Assembly: GCA_046328335.1 (NCBI GenBank)
Contig: JAXLWU010000027.1
Span: forward strand, 1 to 64,000
DNA from: JACCXM01 sp046328335
Lineage (GTDB): Bacteria > Chloroflexota > Chloroflexia > Thermomicrobiales > UBA6265
Direction: 5' to 3'
Length of the DNA stretch: 64,000 bases
The first letter of the stretch is position 1; each line of letters opens with the position of its first letter. The notes beneath the pieces are model-generated. The model saw only the letters and a list, made by a program, of their open reading frames with translations. It did not search any database and was not told the origin of the DNA. The position numbers and the translations under genes are program-made. Positions 1-10,690 of the stretch are shown here, piece by piece.

Positions 1-25
1 TGGGTCAACCGGCGGCGGAGTAGTT

Positions 26-1665
<1,640 letters not shown>

Positions 1666-1669
<4 letters not shown>

Positions 1670-2523
1670 CCGCGAAGAGCGAAGGCTTCGATTTGCGGAG
1701 GGTCCTCGGTTCGATTCTGATTTTCCTGGTGATCACGTTGGTGATCGTCTGGACACTCTTCCCGCTGTACTGGGCGGCGATCTCCTCGGTCAAGAATTCG
1801 ACTGACAACTACGGCAATCTCTGGATTCCCTGGGTGCATTTTCAACCAACGCTGAAACCGTGGCGGGACATGTTCGCGTTGCCGGAGATTCGCTCCGCGA
1901 CGCGCAACAGCGCGATCATCGCGATCGGCGCGGCGACCGGATCGCTCATCCTGGGGACCCTGGCGGCCTATGGCATCGCCCGCTTCCGTTTCTTCCGGCC
2001 GCAGAACGGCAGCTTGACGACCTGGTTTCTCTCGCAGCGGATCGCGCCGCCGGTGATCTTCGTCGCCCCCTACTTCCTGATCATGCGCCAGGCGGGACTG
2101 CTCGATAATGTCTGGGGCCTGGTGATTCTCAACGCGACATTCAACATGACATTCCCGATCATCATCCTGACCCAGATGTTCCGCGAAGTGCCGATCGAAC
2201 TCGAGGAGGCGGCGCAGGTTGACGGAGCGTCGCGCTGGGAGATGTTCTTCCGCATCTCGCTACCGCTGGTGGCGCCGGGTCTGGTCGTCAGTTGGATGCT
2301 GGCGCTCGCCTTCTCCTGGAACGAATTTCTCTTCGCCTTTTCCAGCACGGTGCAGAACCGGCCACTCTCGGTCGCCATCGTCGGCGCGGAACAGACCCGC
2401 GGTGTCGACTATCAGTTCGTCGGCACGCGAACGCTGTGGGCCATGATCGTGCCGTTGATCGCGGCGCTGCTGGCGCAGCGATACATAGTGCGTGGGCTCT
2501 CTCTCGGAGCGGTCAAGGGATAA
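1666..2523 (+). CDS. Sugar ABC transporter permease (MalG-like)
   Basis: This is the second permease of the same importer, 285 residues, of the MalG/UgpE type. It starts with an N-terminal helix (SILIFLVITLVIVWTLFPLY), has five to six membrane segments, and carries the EAA loop (ELEEAAQVDGASRWEMFFRI) around residues 180-200. The C-terminus (YIVRGLSLGAVKG) is the standard ending of MalG-type permeases (…G…GAVKG). The ATG at 1666 overlaps the upstream stop by four bases. No ATPase gene is adjacent, as is common for this family, where one MsmK/UgpC-type ATPase serves several importers. Confidence 0.92.
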
Positions 2524-2576
2524 GGGATAGGGAATTGGGCCGGCACGCGGGTGCGTTGTTGACGTCGGTGCGCCAA

Positions 2577-2738
2577 CCCTCACCCCCTTGCCCCCCTCTC
2601 CCTGTGCGCGCTCACAGGGGGAGGTAGGGTGGTCTCGCCGTGCTGGCCCTCACCCCAACCCCTCTCCCGGCGAGCCGGGAGAGGGGCTCGGCGCGTGGCG
2701 CCCCGCGGTCAATGCGCAATTCTTCATCCGCATTCCGT
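2577..2738. repeat. Family A dispersed repeat, copy 1
   Basis: The 289-bp gap between the permease and kinase genes is filled by this element. It contains a ccctcaccccc tract, a cagggggaggta block, a second ccctcaccccaacccctctc core ending in a gagccgggagagggg hairpin arm, and a right end (tcaatgcgcaattcttcatc, then cgcattccg). The same blocks recur at seven other intergenic sites in the window. It is a non-coding palindromic element, not a gene. Confidence 0.85.
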
Positions 2739-2812
2739 TTGAGGGGTCGACGGGAGAGGGGGACGGGTGTGCCGATTCATCGAGACCGCCTCCTGACCAA
2801 CCTGGGATCGGT

Positions 2813-4354
2813 ATGACCCTTTTGCTTGGACTCGATGTCGGCACGACGAGCATCAAGGCCGTCGTGTACGAGCGGGATGGCACGGCCGTCGGGGCCGCTG
2901 CGGTCCCGACGCCGACCCATTTTCCGCATCCCGGCAGGGCCTACTTTCGCCCGGACGAAATCTGGGACAGCGTGGTGAGGGTGATTCGGGGAGCGGTCGC
3001 CGAGTGCCGGGACGCCTCGCGCATCGCGTCGGTGGCGGTAGCCGCGTTTGGCGAGGCCGGTCTCATGGTCGACGCCGCCGGCGAGCCCACCACCGATATC
3101 ATCGCCTGGTTCGATACCCGCACCCAGCCGCAGGCCGCATGGCTGGACGAACAGATCGGCAAGGATGAACTCTTCGCCCGGTCCGGGATTTCGTTACAGC
3201 CGATTTTCTCTCTCTGCAAGATTCTCTGGCATCGGGAACACGAGCCGGAGGCATGGCGACAGTCGTCTCGCTGGTTGATGGCCGCTGATTTCATCGCTTT
3301 TCGCTTGTGCGGGGTGCAGGCGACCGATCTCTCGCTGGCGTCGCGGACCTTGATGCTCGATCTCGCGGCCAAGTCGTGGGATCCGCGGACGCTGGCCGAC
3401 GCGGAACTGGACGCGTCGATCGTCGCGCCACTGGTGCCCGGTGGAACCCCGCTGGGACCGGTCACCGCAACGGCATCCGCCGCGACCGGCTTGCCGACGA
3501 CGGCGATCGTCGCTGCTGGCGGCCACGATCACGTATGCGGCGCGCTGGCGGCGGGCGTGACCCGGCCGGGTCAGATGCTCAATTCCCTGGGCACCGCAGA
3601 GGCGGTTTTTCTGCCGATCGCAACCCCCATGACTGATCCCCAGGCGGGACGGCAGGGGTATGCGCAGGGCGCCCATGTCGCGGGCGGTGGCTACTACGTT
3701 TTCGGGGGTCTCTACACCTCCGGGGCGAGTCTGGCGTGGCTGCGGGATGTGCTCGGCAGCGAGGCGGACCCGGTCGGGTTCGACGAACTGATGGCTGGCG
3801 CGGAGCGTGTTCCGGCGGGAAGCCTCGGGGTGATGTTCTTGCCGCACCTGCGTTTGGCGAATCCGCCGTACGATGATCCCCGCTCCCGGGGGGCGCTGAT
3901 CGGGTTGACGACCCACGCCGGACGGGACGCGATGGCGCGCGCGGTGGTGGAGGGACTCGCGTTCGAGAGCCGCAATTCGCTCGATTCGCTGCTGGTTTAC
4001 CCTCAGGTCGAGGCCCCGGCATCGGTGGTGGCAATCGGTGGTGGAACGAAGAACGATCTGTTGATGCAGACCAAGGCGTCAGTAACGAATCTCACTCACC
4101 GGGTGCTCGATGCTGAGGAGGCGACGGCGCTGGGGGCGGCGATGCTCGGCGGACTGGGGGCAGGCGTCTACTCTGGAGTCGATGACGCGATTGGCGCGAT
4201 GCGCTACGGCAGTCACCTGATCGAACCGAATCCGCGGGACGTGCCGACATACGACACCATCTATCGCGACATCTACCGTCGCATCTACCCGACGCTGGCG
4301 CCGCTCAGCCAGGCCATTAGCGATTTGCAGATGATGGCCGGGGCCGCGAAATGA
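2813..4354 (+). CDS. FGGY-family carbohydrate kinase
   Basis: This is a cytoplasmic ATP-dependent sugar kinase of the FGGY family, 513 residues, the family's usual length. The N-terminal phosphate-1 motif is LLGLDVGTTSIKAVVY (residues 3-18). The second domain shows GGHDHVCGALAAG, an ATP-domain signature in which the usual GTGD is GGHD, followed by a SLGTAE phosphate-2 motif. An AIGGGTKNDLLMQ adenosine motif is near residue 410. I chose the ATG at 2813 because homology begins there; the frame is open upstream but runs through the repeat. The sugar specificity cannot be read; it lacks the SGQMHG motif of true xylulokinases. It follows the two permeases and probably phosphorylates the imported sugar or a derivative. 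Confidence 0.85.
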   Translation: MTLLLGLDVGTTSIKAVVYERDGTAVGAAAVPTPTHFPHPGRAYFRPDEIWDSVVRVIRGAVAECRDASRIASVAVAAFGEAGLMVDAAGEPTTDIIAWFDTRTQPQAAWLDEQIGKDELFARSGISLQPIFSLCKILWHREHEPEAWRQSSRWLMAADFIAFRLCGVQATDLSLASRTLMLDLAAKSWDPRTLADAELDASIVAPLVPGGTPLGPVTATASAATGLPTTAIVAAGGHDHVCGALAAGVTRPGQMLNSLGTAEAVFLPIATPMTDPQAGRQGYAQGAHVAGGGYYVFGGLYTSGASLAWLRDVLGSEADPVGFDELMAGAERVPAGSLGVMFLPHLRLANPPYDDPRSRGALIGLTTHAGRDAMARAVVEGLAFESRNSLDSLLVYPQVEAPASVVAIGGGTKNDLLMQTKASVTNLTHRVLDAEEATALGAAMLGGLGAGVYSGVDDAIGAMRYGSHLIEPNPRDVPTYDTIYRDIYRRIYPTLAPLSQAISDLQMMAGAAK

Positions 4355-4475
4355 ACCGTTGGCGTCTGGGGAGAGGGCATCTTCTGGTGGCTGGATGTTA
4401 TCGTCATGTTGCCATACCTCTTTCACCTAACGGCGTCATGGCGATTGGACATGAGCAATCGGGTCGCCATGACAT

Positions 4476-4505
4476 GCCGAGGTCCCTCCTTCGTCGGGAC
4501 GACAC
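4476..4505 (+). repeat. Family C repeat, half copy
   Basis: Thirty bases beginning gccgaggtccctcct and ending cgtcgggacgacac match positions 30468-30497 with a single mismatch. It corresponds to one half of the family C element found in full at 30415, 42409 and 60293. It lies in the 339-bp gap between two kinase genes. Confidence 0.75.
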
Positions 4506-4565
4506 GCGGGGGGTGCCGAGAAGCGCATCCTCGAAAACTCGACGCCCAACGCTCCCCTCAATTCC

Positions 4566-4692
4566 TGCCGTCTCGCCGTCTTGCCGTCTTGCCGTCTTGT
4601 CGTCTCGCCTTCTCGTTGTCTTGCCGTCTTGCCGTCTGGCCGTCTCCTCGCTCTTCTCGCCTGCTTGCCTGCTTGACATCTCGACTCCTCGC
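4566..4692 (+). repeat. Degenerate 9-bp tandem repeat (gccgtcttg) upstream of xylB
   Basis: About fourteen degenerate units of gccgtcttg / gccgtctcg run up to the ATG of the following kinase. Because the unit is nine bases, the frame stays open and encodes a repetitive Leu/Ser/Arg string, which falsely extends the kinase reading frame by 96 codons. The same unit flanks the S23-type gene at 50175-50217 (reverse complement) and 50650-50692 (direct). Confidence 0.85.
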
Positions 4693-4693
4693 C

Positions 4694-6262
4694 ATGCCTG
4701 ACGCGTTTCTTGGCATCGATCTCGGCACGTCGTCGGTGAAGGCGCTGGTCGTCGATGGCGACGGCCAGGTGAAGGGTACGGGCGGCGCGGAGTACCCGGT
4801 GGTGCGACCGCGGCCCGGCTGGGCCGAGCAGGATCCCGACGCATGGTGGGCAGCGACAGTCGATGCCGTCCAGCAGGCCGTCGGTTGGTCCGGCGGGGGG
4901 ACGACGATTGCCGGGATCGGTTTCTCCGGGCAGATGCACGGCGCCGTGTTCATCGGCGAGAACGATCGGCCGCTTTATCCGGCGGTGATCTGGGCCGATG
5001 GCCGGGCGGTGAAACAGGCCGCGGCGATAACCGACATCGTCGGAGCGGAGCGGCTGATCGAGATCGCTGGGAGTCCGGTCGTTACCGGCTTCATGGCTGC
5101 TACGGCGGCATGGATGCGGGATGAGAAGTCGTCCGTGTGGTGGCGAACCAAGCGGATGCTCTCGCCCAAGGACGAAATCCGGCGCCGCATCACGGGAACG
5201 GTGGCGACCGATCCGGGAGACGGATCTGCCACGCTTCTGTTCGATGCCCGCTGGCGCAACTGGTCCCCGACGCTGCTCGATGCGGTCGAAGCGCCGAGCA
5301 TCATTTTGCCGCAGGTCAAGCCCTCTGGCGCGGTGGTGGGGGAGATCACCGCGGAGGCGGCGGACCAATTGCAAATTGCGGCCGGAACGGCGGTGGTGAC
5401 CGGAACGGGCGACGCGCCGAGTGGACTGCTAGGCGCGGGAATCGTCGATCCCGAGACGATGTTGCTCTCCCTGAGTACCGGGGCGCAGGTCATGGTCCCT
5501 GACGAGGCCTTTCGCCCCGATCCCGCCGGTCGTACGCACGCCTGGTGTGCCGCGCTCGAACCAGGTGCGGGGCACCCCGGCTGGTACCAGATGGGCGCCA
5601 CATTGGTGGCGGGGATGGCACTGCGATGGCTGCGGGATGAAATGCTGCAAATGCCCGCGGCCGGCGCCTATGAGCGCATGACCGGGTGGGCGGCGAGGTC
5701 GCCGGTCGGCGCCAGGGGGCTTCTCTTTCTCCCCTATCTTGTTGGCGAGCGAACCCCGCACATGGATGCGCGGGCCCGTGGCGCGTTCCTCGGGCTGGCG
5801 GCGCACCACGATCACGGCGACATCGTGCGAGCGGTGATGGAAGGGGTCACCTTCGCCTGTCGCGACGCCTATTTCGCGCTCGAGGAAACCGGGGTTGCGC
5901 CGCAGCGGATCGTGCTGGCTGGAGGCGGAGCGCGCAGCCCGCTCTGGCGGCAGATGGTCGCTGATGTCTTCGGACTCCCCGTGCACGCGCTGGCGACGAC
6001 CGACCAGGCGGCGATGGGCGCCGCCTTGCTTGCCGCAGTGGGGGTGAGGGGACTGGATGCGGTGGCGACCGCGCAAGCCTGGGCACGCTATGGCGCCGTG
6101 CATGAACCGGACCCCGGTCAACATGCCCGCTACAGCGAGGTCTACGAGATGTTCCGCGAGGCCTACGCGCCGGTAGTGGGCATCAGCCATCGGTTGAGCG
6201 ATTGGCTCGCGGGAACGATCGATACCCGGGTGCAGCCTCGGCCGATCAAACGCCGGGGGTAA
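4694..6262 (+). CDS. xylB: Xylulokinase (FGGY family)
   Basis: This kinase of 522 residues most likely phosphorylates D-xylulose to D-xylulose 5-phosphate for the pentose phosphate pathway. Evidence is the ATPase motif FLGIDLGTSSVKALVVDGDG at the start, the xylulokinase-type substrate signature FSGQMHGAVFIG near residue 76, GTGDAPSGLLGAGIV near residue 237, a phosphate-2 motif SLSTGAQV, and the C-terminal LAGGGARSPLWRQMVADV. The ATG at 4694 is where family homology begins; the open frame upstream is the 9-bp repeat. No clear Shine-Dalgarno site survives because the repeat abuts the start. It is convergent with another xylulokinase-like gene. Related polyol or ribulose kinases are possible alternatives. 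Confidence 0.82.
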   Translation: MPDAFLGIDLGTSSVKALVVDGDGQVKGTGGAEYPVVRPRPGWAEQDPDAWWAATVDAVQQAVGWSGGGTTIAGIGFSGQMHGAVFIGENDRPLYPAVIWADGRAVKQAAAITDIVGAERLIEIAGSPVVTGFMAATAAWMRDEKSSVWWRTKRMLSPKDEIRRRITGTVATDPGDGSATLLFDARWRNWSPTLLDAVEAPSIILPQVKPSGAVVGEITAEAADQLQIAAGTAVVTGTGDAPSGLLGAGIVDPETMLLSLSTGAQVMVPDEAFRPDPAGRTHAWCAALEPGAGHPGWYQMGATLVAGMALRWLRDEMLQMPAAGAYERMTGWAARSPVGARGLLFLPYLVGERTPHMDARARGAFLGLAAHHDHGDIVRAVMEGVTFACRDAYFALEETGVAPQRIVLAGGGARSPLWRQMVADVFGLPVHALATTDQAAMGAALLAAVGVRGLDAVATAQAWARYGAVHEPDPGQHARYSEVYEMFREAYAPVVGISHRLSDWLAGTIDTRVQPRPIKRRG

Positions 6263-6314
6263 TTTCTACCGGGCGGTCTCGATGCTGCCCATGGTGCCCC
6301 ACCCTCCGCGAACG

Positions 6315-6391
6315 CTGACAGGGGGATGCAAGGCGATTTCGCCGCGCGAGCCCTCACCCCAACCCCTCTCCCTGTGCGCAGGGAGAGGGGC
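6315..6391. repeat. Family A dispersed repeat, copy 2
   Basis: A left block ctgacaggggga is followed by gccgcgcgag and the core ccctcaccccaacccctctc, closing with a cagggagagg arm. It lies between the convergent ends of two kinase genes; the core is a strong hairpin (ctctccctg/cagggagag) and could help end transcription from both sides. Confidence 0.85.
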
Positions 6392-6500
6392 TTCGTGTGC
6401 GGAGGGAGACGTGCTGAACTTGGGAGTGCCCGATTTCATTCGTGCCTACCCCCTATCCCATTGCGAGGGGACAGAAGTCGGCAGGACGGTTTCTACCCTG

Positions 6501-7946
6501 CTATGAAGTGGATTGCATGGTCAGTTCGTCGATGATCTGCTGCCGTTCGGCGAGGCGGAAAGCATCGCGCCATCCGGGCCGAGGTTCGACGCGGGCGAGG
6601 ATTTGCGGCCGGAATCGCGCAATGACCCGCGCGATCGGTTCGTCACGGGCGATGGCGAGCGCCTGCATCGCCGCGCCGCGCGCGGCGTGCTCGCTGCCGC
6701 CGCGAACGGTGACTGTCAATCCGGTTACATCCGCGATCGCCTGTTGCCAGGCAAGATGCCGGCTGCCGCCGCCGACCAGTGTGACCTCGTTGCCAGCGAT
6801 CCCCAGTCGCGCGAGTGCCGCTACGCAGTAGGCCAGACCGGCGGCAACGCCATCGAGCGCGGCGCGGACAAGGAGCGCCGGACTGAGATTTTCGGCGGCG
6901 AGACCGACCAGCGAGCCGCGAGCATGCGGCAGGTTCGGCGTGCGTTCCCCGGCAAAGTAGGGCATCAGCAGCAACCCTTGGGCGCCTGGGTCGGTGCGCG
7001 CGGCGATTTCCAGCGCCTCCTGGCGCGGAAGTCCAACGAGGGCGGCGATGGTATCGACAACCCGGGTGCAGTTGAGCATGCAGGCGAGCGGCATGAAGTG
7101 CCCCGTGGCATCCGCGAACCCCGCGACTTCGCCCGTTGGATCGGATGTCGGATGCGCGCTGACGGCGAACGCGGTGCCGCTGGTGCCGAGGCTGATCACC
7201 ATTTCGCCTGATTGTGCGCCGATGCCGAGTGCGGCCGCCATGTTGTCGCCGGTGCCGGGCCCGACCGGAATGCCGACAGGGAGGCCGAGCGCTTCTGCCG
7301 CGTCCTGGCGAAGCATGCCGGCCCGATCGGCGGGACCGAGAACGTCGGGTACATGAAGACGGTTCGCCGCTTCCTCGCCAACGGCTAGGGCCAGCAGATC
7401 GCGGCGCACCCGGTTCTCCCGCGGTGACCACCAGCCGGAACCGGACGCTTCCCCGCGATCGGTCGCGAGATGACCGGTGAGGCGGAAATTGAGCCAGTCG
7501 TGCGGGAGCCCGACGGCGGCGGTGCGGCCAAAATCGTCGGGATCGGTACGCGCCAAATGGGCGAGTTTGGCGATAGTGAAGGACGCGACCAGGCGGCTGC
7601 CGACCGCGCTCGGGAAGTCAGCGGCGGCGTTCAGGCGTTCGGCATCCGGTGCGGCGTCGGTGTTGTTCCAGAGCGGGGCGGGCCGCACCAATTCACCATT
7701 CGCGTCCATGGTAACGAGACCGTGTTGCTGCCCACCGACCGAGATGGCCGCGACATCGACATTGGTGAGGTCGATCTGGCGAATGGCGGCAACCAGGGCA
7801 TTCCACCAGTCGGCCGGATCCTGGGTGTCCGCCCCGGAATGATTGGCGCGTCCCTCCACGACGACCTCCGCCGTGTCGAGGTCGAGGGCGAGGACCTTGG
7901 TTGATTGGGTGCTCGAATCGACGCCGAGTACCACCGAACGCGCCAT
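6501..7946 (-). CDS. Xylulokinase-like FGGY carbohydrate kinase
   Basis: This is a second xylulokinase-like protein, 481 residues. It shows VVLGVDSSTQSTKVLALDLD at the N-terminus, the substrate motif SVGGQQHGLVTMDANGE near residue 70, and GPGTGDNMAAALGIG in the ATP domain, with SLGTSGTAFAVS and VGGGSRHLAWQQAIADVTG following. The ATG at 7946 has a good ribosome site (aaggaggcg) eight bases upstream, which fixes the start. It resembles XylB homologues whose motif is GGQQHG rather than SGQMHG. It is transcribed toward the xylB gene, and a family A repeat lies upstream. Whether it acts on xylulose or another ketose is open. Confidence 0.85.
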   Translation of the reverse strand: MARSVVLGVDSSTQSTKVLALDLDTAEVVVEGRANHSGADTQDPADWWNALVAAIRQIDLTNVDVAAISVGGQQHGLVTMDANGELVRPAPLWNNTDAAPDAERLNAAADFPSAVGSRLVASFTIAKLAHLARTDPDDFGRTAAVGLPHDWLNFRLTGHLATDRGEASGSGWWSPRENRVRRDLLALAVGEEAANRLHVPDVLGPADRAGMLRQDAAEALGLPVGIPVGPGTGDNMAAALGIGAQSGEMVISLGTSGTAFAVSAHPTSDPTGEVAGFADATGHFMPLACMLNCTRVVDTIAALVGLPRQEALEIAARTDPGAQGLLLMPYFAGERTPNLPHARGSLVGLAAENLSPALLVRAALDGVAAGLAYCVAALARLGIAGNEVTLVGGGSRHLAWQQAIADVTGLTVTVRGGSEHAARGAAMQALAIARDEPIARVIARFRPQILARVEPRPGWRDAFRLAERQQIIDELTMQSTS

Positions 7947-8102
7947 GAACGCCTCCTTGCGTGAATTCTTGCTCCGCCGCGGCATTGTAATGGCGCTGGT
8001 CGGGCGGGGTTTTGGCAATGGCTGCGTCTCCTCCGTTGCCGGAAGGGACCATTGTGTCACGTCGCTATGGTGCCGTTGCCGGGTAGGGCGACGAAGCGTC
8101 TC

Positions 8103-8239
8103 ATACGGAATGCGGATGATGACGATCGCTTTCTCGACGCGCCGGCCCTCACCCCAACCCCTCTCCCTGTGCGCAGGGAGAGGGGCATTGTGCCCCGGTC
8201 ACTGGGCTCAATGCGAAAACGTTCATCCGGTTTCCGTAT
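8103..8239. repeat. Family A repeat, copy 3, with terminal inverted repeats
   Basis: This is the cleanest copy. Left end 8103-8119 (atacggaatgcggatga) and right end 8223-8239 are inverted repeats matching at 15 of 17 positions. The core ccctcaccccaacccctctc to the closing gagaggggc spans 8146-8186. The architecture (about 137 bp, terminal inverted repeats, no coding capacity, internal palindrome) is that of a MITE-like element. The right end touches the stop codon of the MFS gene. Confidence 0.85.
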
Positions 8240-9819
8240 CAGGTGTCTCGATCTGGACTCCGCAAAGGCGAGAACATGGTGACGGGAACGATGCCGACGA
8301 GGGCGATGATCGCGGCGAGGAGGAACGTCTCGCGCACGACCTGGAGGCTGAGTGGCAGGACCGTGTCGTACAGGAGCGTAGTTTGGCGGGCGAGAAACTC
8401 GGCGGTCGATTCTCCTGGCGCCTGAACAATCGCATTCAGATCACCAACGAGGCCTTGCAGGCGGCGAACCGCGATGGCGGTGAGGATCGAGATGCCGATG
8501 GTCATGCCCAGGAGGCGAAAGAGGAGGGTCATCGCCGCAGCGATTCCCCGGTCCTGCTCCGGGGCGCTGTCAATTGCGGTAGCGCTGACTGGCGCGAAGA
8601 CGAGGCCAAATCCGGCTCCTGAAACGACAAGTCCGGGAAGCATGCCCGTGAGCGCCCCACCCCGCAGGCCAAACCAGAGCAGGGCGTAGCCCACGGCGAC
8701 GAGAACAAGCCCTGTAGTCGCCGTTCGCTTCGCGCCGAAGCGGGCGGCGATCCGGCCACCGGCGAGCGAGAGCGCGGCAATCACCACCGTGAACGGAGCG
8801 AGCATCAGCGCGGAATCGCGGCTGACCTGGTCTGCCGGAACGATGAGCGCGGTAATGACCGGCACATCAACCATGGCGACGATCAACGATCCGCCAATGA
8901 GGAAGTTGGCGGCGACGGCGGCGCAGAACTGGGCCGACTGGAAGAGTTTGACTGGGAGGAGCGGCCAGCGGGCGCGCCGTTCGCGCATGACGAAGAGCAG
9001 GAGCGCGGCCGCGGCGACCAGCAAGAGGGGAATGACGTATTCCGAGAGTGGGTTGCGGGAGCCGCCCAGGGCGCGGCCGCCATCCGGATTGCCGCCCAAT
9101 TCCCCTCCGGCGGAGAGTCCGAGGTTCAAGGCGAGCAGCGCGATGGCGAGGAGCACCGCGCCGGGGAGATCGAGCCGCGCCAGCCAGTTCGATGAAATGC
9201 CGTTCCTGTCTGAGTCGAACTGCGATGGCGTTGCGCGCCCCGCTGCCGGAGTGAGCACCCGGAGGGCGAGCATCGCGAGGAGCGCCAGGGGAACGTTGAT
9301 GATGAAAACCCAGCGCCACGGCTCGGCGCCGGGGGCGAGTCCGACCAGGATGGCGCCCCAGATTGGCCCGAGCACCCAGCCGAGGGTATCGACCGCGCCG
9401 ACGAGACCGAGGGCGGCGATGCGCTGCCCGACCGGCAAGAGATCGGCGACCAGGGCCATGGTGATCGGCAGCAGCGCGCCACCGCCAGCGCCCTGAATGG
9501 CGCGCGAGGCGACCATCGTGGGAAGGTCGTTGGCGAGGGCACAACTGATCGAACCAACGAGAAACAGGGCGAGCGCGCTCCAGAATGCCAACCCGCGCCC
9601 CAGCACGTCAGAGAGACGTCCGAAGAGTGGAATCGCGACGATGTAGGCGAGAAGGTAACTGCTGACGATCCAGACGTAGCGATCGACATCCGCCGCATTG
9701 ACGCGCAGACCGGTCACCATCTCCGGGAGGATGGTGGCGATCACCGTAAGATCGAGGGCGCCAATGAAGACGGCGATCAGGGCCGCTCCAATCGCACGGC
9801 GCTCGCGGAGGGGGATCAT
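8239..9819 (-). CDS. MFS drug/proton antiporter, DHA2 (EmrB/QacA) family
   Basis: This is an integral membrane exporter of 526 residues with about fourteen predicted helices, the DHA2 layout. Recognisable are the N-terminal FIGALDLTVIATILPEM (motif D1 with the membrane Asp), the motif A loop GRLSDVLGRG (residues about 62-71), the motif B region RAIQGAGGGALLPI, and motif C DTLGWVLGPIWGAILVG. It probably expels drugs or metabolites using the proton gradient. It begins five bases after the stop of the upstream lipoprotein gene, so the two form an operon. In actinobacteria, LppX/LprG-type lipoproteins are paired with MFS pumps, which matches this arrangement. Its stop codon lies on the edge of a family A repeat. 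Confidence 0.88.
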   Translation of the reverse strand: MIPLRERRAIGAALIAVFIGALDLTVIATILPEMVTGLRVNAADVDRYVWIVSSYLLAYIVAIPLFGRLSDVLGRGLAFWSALALFLVGSISCALANDLPTMVASRAIQGAGGGALLPITMALVADLLPVGQRIAALGLVGAVDTLGWVLGPIWGAILVGLAPGAEPWRWVFIINVPLALLAMLALRVLTPAAGRATPSQFDSDRNGISSNWLARLDLPGAVLLAIALLALNLGLSAGGELGGNPDGGRALGGSRNPLSEYVIPLLLVAAAALLLFVMRERRARWPLLPVKLFQSAQFCAAVAANFLIGGSLIVAMVDVPVITALIVPADQVSRDSALMLAPFTVVIAALSLAGGRIAARFGAKRTATTGLVLVAVGYALLWFGLRGGALTGMLPGLVVSGAGFGLVFAPVSATAIDSAPEQDRGIAAAMTLLFRLLGMTIGISILTAIAVRRLQGLVGDLNAIVQAPGESTAEFLARQTTLLYDTVLPLSLQVVRETFLLAAIIALVGIVPVTMFSPLRSPDRDT

Positions 9820-9824
9820 CCGCG

Positions 9825-10583
9825 CTAGCCCGGTTCAGACTGGACTGGTGGTTCGATCTCGATCTTTTCACCGTGGTGGGAGAGATCGAGAGTCCAGACG
9901 GCGGGATCGGGGCGTTCGGGGCCGGGTGGTTCGCTGAGTTGGGCGCGCATGAGATCGTAGGTTTCACGGTCGATCCAGAGATCGGCGGAAACCGGCGAGC
10001 CCGAGATGGTGTAGTAGGTGAGTGGACCAACGACCGATTGGTCGACCTGAGCGCGGAGATGATAGACCGGGCGGCCCGACACGGAGTCGTTCCCGACAAG
10101 CGCGACATCGTTGACGCGGCCCATGACGGGCCCGATGCCGTCCTGGGTCGAGAAGAGCACATCTGGCCGGTAGGCGAACTCGAATGGGGCCGGACCCCAT
10201 TCGCCGGTCAGCAGATTCGTCGTCCACGATTGTTGTCCGATGGTGATCAGTTGGAGCGAAATGGCGCGACCGAGCACCTCCGCCTGAAAGGTGGTCCGGA
10301 CGCGGTCAGGGCGGAGCAGATCGCCTTCCGCGCCGAGCAGGCGAATGGTGCGGGCGCTGTCAACATAGGTCTGGCCCGCGACATCGAGGACGAAATGGAC
10401 CGCCGCGGTTTCGGCCAGACGGCGGCTGGCAAGGTTCAACAGATCCGCGGCGGATGGCGTGGCCACCGGGGATGCCGCGGGCGGCGATTGACCGCACGCG
10501 GTCAAGATACCGACGGCGGAACCGCACCCGGCGACCAGAACAAAGCGACGGGTGAGGGGTTGAGGCATCGGTCGCGCGGCCAT
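9825..10583 (-). CDS. LppX/LprAFG-family lipoprotein
   Basis: This secreted lipoprotein of 252 residues has a signal peptide with twin arginines (residues 12-13), a hydrophobic stretch and a lipobox ending LTAC with the lipidated Cys at residue 30. The body (LLNLASRRLAETAAVHFVLDVAG… and the alternating beta-strand pattern) fits the LolA-like fold of LppX/LprG proteins, which bind acylated lipids. It is first in a two-gene operon with the downstream MFS exporter, the same pairing as LprG-P55 in mycobacteria (established for that system; inferred here). The start could also be the ATG at 10568; neither has a strong ribosome site. Confidence 0.75.
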   Translation of the reverse strand: MAARPMPQPLTRRFVLVAGCGSAVGILTACGQSPPAASPVATPSAADLLNLASRRLAETAAVHFVLDVAGQTYVDSARTIRLLGAEGDLLRPDRVRTTFQAEVLGRAISLQLITIGQQSWTTNLLTGEWGPAPFEFAYRPDVLFSTQDGIGPVMGRVNDVALVGNDSVSGRPVYHLRAQVDQSVVGPLTYYTISGSPVSADLWIDRETYDLMRAQLSEPPGPERPDPAVWTLDLSHHGEKIEIEPPVQSEPG

Positions 10584-10690
10584 TGGCCGAGTCTAGCACC
10601 GGCTCCAGGGCAATCGGGTAGCAGCGCGAACGAGGCGATCGGAGCGTGTTACCATCAGCCGCGGTATCGGAATCCGGAGGCGAAATCAGG

